Assembly (NCBI GenBank): GCA_907163375.1
Contig: CAJQUW010003033.1
Location: 1-64,000 of the forward strand
Source: Prostheceraeus crozeri
Lineage: Eukaryota; Platyhelminthes; Polycladida; Euryleptidae
Direction: 5' to 3'
DNA: 64,000 nt
Shown here: positions 58,251-64,000 of the stretch, in pieces
Layout of the letters: every line of letters begins with the position of its first letter
How positions within the stretch are numbered: position 1 is the first letter of the stretch
Translations under genes and position numbers: made by a program
Notes under the pieces: model-generated
The model's input: only the letters and a program-made list of their open reading frames with translations
The model's database searches: none
What the model was told of the DNA's origin: nothing

Positions 58251-59640
58251 ATTGATTGTCGTAGCCAGTGTATTTCCCACTCAGTGTTGTGCCTGATCAT
58301 AGGTGTGGCGGACAGATCTGTGCGTGTTTAGTTCTCTTAGTCTATCTAGTAATATCTGTGATTCGCGTGGGGGTCGTGAAAGAGAATTGTGGTTGCCGGT
58401 TTGCGCTCTGCAAGACCTCGCGCGCTTCGCTCAATAGGATAATATATTGTGAGAGAATTTGTGAGTCAGATGATGAACTAGGAGTAGGCAGTTTGTGAAG
58501 AGATTAGAAAGGTTGAAGATAATGGACCGGCTAATATGCTCGGTTCGCACGTAGTAGCTTGTTGCATTAATAATGCTCGTCAGTGGATACTTCATAGTGT
58601 ATGTAGTAGTATGTCGCTAATGTCTAGCTGTTCAGACGCTCTGTATGAGGATCTCACTAGAGTATCTAGCGCTGTGGAATGTGTGGACAAGGTGTCTGTG
58701 CGCACTAGAGCACTTCGCCTTAGCGCAAGAGTACAGCTGCGTGTTAGTGGGTGGCAGTGTGAGCGAGACCAGACATGGTCTGTCACGGAATTTCTGGTGC
58801 TGATGATAATTTGTGGTCATCTTATTGAGATGATGTGTATTAGCTACTGGGCTGATAAAGCTGCGCGTAAGCATCCAGTGTCTATGACCGAGAGATCCTA
58901 GAGATTGGAGAGTCGCTTTAGACCTGTGATAGAGTAGCAGTTGGTGAACCATGAACATCGCGCGGAAAATTGTGCTGTTAGGATGTGTGCGTGTTATATT
59001 ACTGACGTTGAGATTCATATGGTGAATGTAGGCACGCACTGCTGAGGTATAGAGGATCCATGGGAGGAGAACAGCTGAAGAGAGCTTGAATAGAATCTCG
59101 TCTGACGAGTGCGCGCGGATAGAGCTCCTAAGTGGCGAGAGGTGTGGAGCATATGACGGCTTATAGATGCTCGGTGTGTGCTGTGCATGGAGAGTGGCTG
59201 CACGAGACAATGTATCTGAGGATAATGTGTGATGTGTCGCGTGGTGCTACGCTCGCAGGTCATCGTTAGACGCGGGTGTAATGTAGACGACGAGATACCC
59301 AGAGTCTCGCGCTCGAGGACTCGCGCGTGTAGATCGTTGTCGCGTAGACTTTGGCGGTATGGATATGTGCCGTGTATAATGGAGAGATGACGTTGAGCAA
59401 GTGTCGTTATGATCTGTTTGGAAGGAGTAGAGAGTATGAGGGGACACTATTGTGTTCGGGTCACTCGAGCTCATAGGGGTGGCTGTGCTGGTTAGTGTGC
59501 TAAGTGATCTAATTAAAATAGAGATCAGAATGGATGTTTCTGTGTATGTGCACAATTATGTTACAGGGTTATGTCCAATTAGTGTGATGTTATTAAGATG
59601 TAAATTCTGGGCATTTTTCTGCCTCGGGCTCAAGATGTTA
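58251..59640. other. G-rich, CC-poor segment
   Basis: The bias reverses here. GG is common and CC is scarce, for example no CC in 58561-58680 and 59161-59280. Open frames of up to 192 residues on the - strand (58632-59210) are rich in His, Ser, Thr, Arg and Leu, reflect the composition and match nothing I know. Normal sequence resumes at about 59640. Confidence 0.65.
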
Positions 59641-61636
59641 TGATTCGTTAATAAATGGGGCGTTACCTGGCCTATGGCGAGCGTGTTTAATGCTATGTGG
59701 GGAAGCTCCCCCATAAAGACATTTCACTCGGCAAATCTGTCTAGCTAATTACCATGATCTCAGGAACGCGCGACCACTCGGGCTGCATTTGCAATTATTG
59801 GTATCGTCAAACCGATGGAAGAGAGTTGTATAGAAGTAACATTGTGTTTTTGTTCTCATCGAAGCAAATTTCATTGAGAAGTTCTCACATCTCACAAAAA
59901 AATTGCACGATTCCTGGTCATTCAAGAATCGCGTAGTATTGATCGGAAATCGATTAACTGCTTCTCCCGCCACTGGTCCCACGAGACGTTTGATCCTCCG
60001 CAGTGCTGTCTCGCCAGAGAACCTTCGCGTGCATGTCGAAGGACAATTTCAAGTCGTGTTCGCAGGTAACTCGTCACGAAAGGCAAACGTATTCCATTCG
60101 TTTTATCGCGTTCGCGCGACAATTGGCGGCACTGAAAGAGCTCGCTCCGCGTAAATTTTTGTAATGGGTGTGGACAGGCAGCCTCGTGACAACTGTTAAA
60201 AACGATATTCTGGAAAAGTGTAGCCCAATATGAGACAGCTGTATAATGTAAAAAGATCTTGTGTTCTCTAGCACATCCTTCTACGTGTTCAGCAGGATGA
60301 GTAAGTGTCAGGCTGAGCCCCTGTGCTCTGGGCTAGCTCGCGCTCCCTAGCTTGAGAGACACAAGATTGATAAACACGTTCCAACTGCATCATGGATGGA
60401 AAACAGCTCTTGTAATAAGATGGTTTTGATCAATTGTGATGTGAAAACTCTATTTTACATTCATGAGCTGCTGTATTGAGTTTGAGTCTATTCTTTCTGG
60501 AATTAGATGAATGATGAGGTCAAATTTTTTAATTGATTAGTGAATTATGCGTTTTTTGTGTTTATTGTTATGTTTATTGCATGTTTGTTTGTAATTAGTC
60601 AGGTGCGCTATTTAATTTTATTTTTGATATTGTATAAGCATGTATCGAGAAATCGCGGCTAAAATCTATTTGCGGCATAAAGAAAAATGAGTGCATGAAA
60701 GTGACTATTGAAGCATCATCAGATAACTGAATTGTGAGCCACTTCACAAATGTCGTAATCCGGATAATGATATTTTTCGAGGTAATTTTGTAACACTCTC
60801 TTAAACAGCTAGCTTTTTAAAAAACACTACAGTTCTCTATTGCTGTTTGATTGACGTTTCGAAACTTTCAAGACCCGCCCGAATGTGATTGTTCGGAATG
60901 CTTTATTTCGGAGTCAGTTTAATGTATAGTAGTTGTAGTTATTGTTAGGTGAGTCGCCATTGTTCATTCTGACCATTTGAATGAGCAAATTTCATCTTGG
61001 CCATACAAATTTCCTATCGCTGAAAACAACATAATGAGTTCCATAGATGATCTAAGGGAGTAAAAAACCGATTAACGCGGAAAATTGTGCGCAGATATCC
61101 ACAAGTAGTGTGAAGCATGTCGCTTGTTTTTTAGTAGTGAAATTTTTGAGGTGGAATATATGTCAGGTTGGTAGGTGCTGTAGAGAAAATATAAAACATC
61201 AAAGAACTCTGAATTATGGCATCAAAGTTATTTGAAGGAACTAATCATCAGTTTAACACAGATATAAGTACTCAAACAGTATGTTTTGTCCACAATTTTA
61301 ACCACTAATTATTGTGATTGTATAATTGTTTTCCCTTTGACTCCGTTTTATTTAATTGATGTGTATGAAAAAACGACGATCTTCTGTCTAATAAACATCT
61401 TCTCCTTTTTGGGTATTTTGTCTTGGACTTGTGGTGTGACGGTGATAATGATTTACTTAATGTAAAAGCTTAGACGACATGTTTCCACTAACATCTCTCC
61501 TGTGCATTATTATCATACATCAATACATTATTATCACCGTTTCAGACAACATGTAACTGCGCTGACGAATGGGCAAGCTCAAATAAAAAGTTGGTTAAGA
61601 GTGAGAAAAGTCACTTCATGAAAGGAAGAATTGCAT
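59641..61636. other. Unassigned sequence with a CpG-rich patch
   Basis: About 59900-60170 is richer in CG dinucleotides than nearly all the window and could be a promoter or first exon. Overlapping frames exist on + (59903-60154) and - (59922-60122), but neither has a recognisable domain or splice sites I trust. A short inverted repeat (cggtgataat at about 61440 and its complement at about 61540) lies further right. The rest is AT-rich with nothing recognised. Confidence 0.35.
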
Positions 61637-62005
61637 AGTTCGAGATGATGAATAGAAGATAAATTGACATAGTATGCATTCAAGAACTAAAGGATGAAGA
61701 ATCACTTGCAAGAACTATCCGAGGAGGTGTAGAAGGACATGTTTATAACTTATTTTGGTCGGAAGAATCAATGGCGGAGTAAGAGTTATATGATAAGCCG
61801 AGAACTGGCAAAGGATACCATGGAGAATAAAAGAAAAGGCGATCGCTTTATGACTGTCTCTGTAATGTCAAATGAGCAAGCGATGAATCTCATTTCGGTG
61901 TGTTCACCTTAATCAGAAAGAACAATACCAGAAGAGAAAGACTCTTATGACCAACTAACCGATGAAGTACAAAGCAAATCCATTTGCATAATATTGGGTG
62001 GGAAA
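61637..62005 (+). pseudogene. LINE endonuclease relic (RTE/CFDP2-like)
   Basis: Spread over several frames the + strand reads IDIVCIQELK (about 61656), GGVEGHVYNLFWSEES (about 61723), INGGVRVI then SRELAKDTMENKRKGDRFMT (about 61768-61850), MNLISVCSP (about 61885) and DSYDQLTDEVQSKSICIILG (about 61941). This is the N-terminal half of an EEP-type LINE endonuclease up to the position of the GDxN motif, where the aspartate is already lost (GGKN). It is heavily decayed and different from the LINE at 45876. Confidence 0.75.
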
Positions 62006-62489
62006 AATAAACTCTAATTTTAAAATTACATTTTTTTACAATTGCTGTTCTTGTAAATCATCACAATTCGAGATCCTCTTTTCTCCTGTAATATATCGTC
62101 ACTGACATAAGTTTGCTTTGCATCGTCGTAAATCGTAGGAAAGAATGACCATTCAATCCAATACGCACCATTTACTTCAAAAAAAATCATTTAGATGTTC
62201 TTGTGAAAATTTCATTTTGTCAACTTTTCGTTATTGCTATGGTTTGAGCAATCGGAAAACATTGGTTAAATAAGAAATGGACCGAGATGCATATTTTTAT
62301 ATAGCCATAAAACTTTGAAAACTTAGGAACATGCATTCATATTTCACGAAGTAATCACTATGACACGTCGATTGATCTATCTGATGACGTTTAGTCCTTT
62401 GGACGTTGGAAATCTGCTCATCGGAAATATTTGATTTACCGAGATGATAGAGAGTAAATAACCAAGTTTCAACGGATACAAAAGAGAAG
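62006..62489 (+). other. No gene recognised
   Basis: AT-rich sequence, no structure seen. Confidence 0.4.
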
Positions 62490-63060
62490 AGATATTATAT
62501 TATACGACGTTTCGCCTTGCAGGCTTGGTCACGTATGAATGTACGGAAAGACACATGAGAGATGAAGTAATACACAATGATATAAGTTCACGCGTATTTA
62601 CAGTAAAAACAATTGTTCCATACCTCAGTAAGATATGGAATAATTAAAATAGGGTTGTATAAGCAGGAGGTTGTATATTTTGATCGCTCCGATCACTATT
62701 CTGTCTTGTTCCCTAACTCCGCTCTCTTCCCACCGTTTCCTTTACAACTTACAACGCTTTGTGCTCGGAATTCATTCTACCGATCCTCAACATTTCACTC
62801 GACAGTGCTCGGAATCTTTGTGGTTAGAAGGTGCTCAATCCTGCTCAAAACTGCAACAACGCCCTATTACTCTGCACTCCCATTGGCTGACCCACGCCCG
62901 TCACACTACACGCACGGCTTGACGATTCCTAACCTGCTTCTGCTCTCTGCGTCCGGTGTTATCGTGCTAACAATGTATGGTTCTCGCGTTTCCCTTGCCT
63001 CCGTCGCCTAACTACCGCGTCATCACCTGCCTGACGCACACTGTGCGGGCCGTAAATCCC
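62490..63060. other. GC-richer block, possibly a retroelement terminal region
   Basis: It begins with tatacgacgtttcgccttgc followed by aggcttggtcac. Strings of the acgacgtttcg...ggctt...tcac type are common at the ends of Penelope-like and other invertebrate repeats. The rest (about 62690-63060) is C/T-rich with scattered CpG and, on the - strand, an agccaatgg (CCAAT-like) motif, so a promoter is an alternative. Two overlapping + frames (62613-63011 and 62671-62922) have no recognisable domain. Confidence 0.35.
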
Positions 63061-64000
63061 TCAACCAATTTACCGAGTGACTAATGACAATCGGTAATTA
63101 ATGACATGACTAAATGAGCAACTGTTAATGTCTGCAAATAGTCTAGATGAGACAATTGACTTGGTAGTACTTGATTCTCGTGAATGGACAGCTACTGCAA
63201 TAATTCCCCGTGAATCCAACATTCCAGATTCTTCAATTCGAAGTGACACACATGGAAGGGGAGAATATACCTAAAGATTTCTGAAGATTAGCAGTATATG
63301 CCATGAATTTAATAGACGCAAATTAATCTCGTCTCTGCTCAGCGTTGCAATAGAAGCTTTTCATCTTACTTGCGTCGGTCTCACCAAGCGTCAGTCTAGT
63401 CCACCTCAGCAATTGGTCTTGCCCATCCTGCTACAATCCTTATTGTCAGATCAATGAATCCAATAATATCAGTGAACAGCCAACTCACGTCCACAAAATT
63501 TTGACGCGAAGGAAATCATTCTCTCAGTGTCTAAACACAATGCGTGAAAATTTGGTTCTGCTCCGAGCGCATTCCGAAAGGAGCACGTATTCTTTGCTGC
63601 TGATGAAACTCTAAGTAAACTCATTACGATGCTTTATCGAACGCAAGCGACTTTTCTTGTTGGATTAAACTTTATACTTTTGCTTCACAATGCCTTCAGA
63701 ATCCTAAATGTCATAACGAAAAGTCATCACGTGTCATTTGGCCACCTTCACCTAAACAGCAAATTAGGAATTTGAAGTCAAATCGAACGTTTTTGAAGCT
63801 GTAGCTAATGGACTCACGTTAAGCTTTAGTTCAAAAGAGAAACTAAGGGCAGATTAAATATGAAACAGATTTACTTAAAAAACGTGTGAAGTCTAAGTTG
63901 ATGGATGGGATGTATCAGCTGCCGTCAGAGTTCCGTAAACATCAGATGAAGTCGTGGTTCATGAATCTCGGATGTTACTAACCAACTTATTTCGAAACAT
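63061..64000. other. Right edge, no gene recognised
   Basis: No long open frame. A short + strand stretch near 63157-63240 can be read as DLVVLDSREWTATAIIPRES, which hints at a decayed coding sequence, but I cannot assign it. Confidence 0.3.

Noticed and set aside
58536..59263. Several overlapping frames of up to 192 residues on both strands
   Set aside because: They lie in the CC-poor abnormal segment, overlap each other, and are low-complexity (His/Ser/Thr/Arg/Leu-rich) with no known motif.
1..64000. CRISPR arrays, bacterial operons or phage genes
   Set aside because: No regularly spaced repeats of that kind, no ribosome-binding-site-driven gene clusters, and all recognised genes and elements are eukaryotic.

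Overview
The window looks like a repeat-rich piece of an invertebrate animal nuclear genome. It is AT-rich and has split genes with GT/AG introns, eukaryotic tRNA genes, and many degraded eukaryotic transposons (hAT, pogo/Tc1/mariner, Harbinger-like, RTE/CR1-like LINEs, a Penelope-like fragment, a tRNA-type SINE). The exact taxon cannot be read from the sequence. The mixture would fit a marine deuterostome, lophotrochozoan or cnidarian.

I recognise two host protein genes, both on the + strand. The terminal coding exon of EXD2 (3'-5' exonuclease domain protein 2, C-terminal HNH-like part) lies at 822-1713, and the rest of that gene is upstream of the window. A TMEM41A-type VTT/DedA membrane-protein gene is represented by three exons with compatible splice phases, at 11513-11613, 28933-29089 and 37314-37475. 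Its introns are about 17.3 and 8.2 kb. No first exon and no later exons were found, so the gene probably continues past 64000 or through the damaged-looking 55-60 kb segment. Two convergent tRNA-Ala genes (CGC on +, TGC on -) sit in the 17.3 kb intron.

Most of the rest is transposon. At 4085-8201 a pogo-like element with a TA target site carries a 5'-truncated LINE (4791-6728, 16-bp target duplication) and an internally deleted hAT (6880-7798, perfect 8-bp duplication). 16150-19296 is bounded by about 150-bp inverted repeats and holds an IS630/Tc1-like and a mariner-like transposase relic. hAT-type elements lie at 25226-27747, 29205-29938 (perfect 8-bp duplication), 37845-40939 (perfect 5-bp duplication) and 49401-49990. 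A mariner/Tc1-like relic lies at 30747-32146. A nearly full-length LINE (45876-49312, 9-bp duplication) encodes an AP-type endonuclease, a reverse transcriptase and a PHD-like zinc finger, and is broken by frameshifts. Other LINE, Penelope-like and SINE fragments fill 33-35, 38, 41, 43-44, 51-53 and 61-62 kb.

The most unusual part is 55188-59640. Its first 1387 bases contain no G at all on the + strand. The next 1.5 kb has almost no GG dinucleotides, and the last 1.3 kb is G-rich and CC-poor before normal sequence resumes. This gradient has no match in the surrounding genome. It is either a sequencing/consensus artefact or a truly strand-asymmetric sequence.
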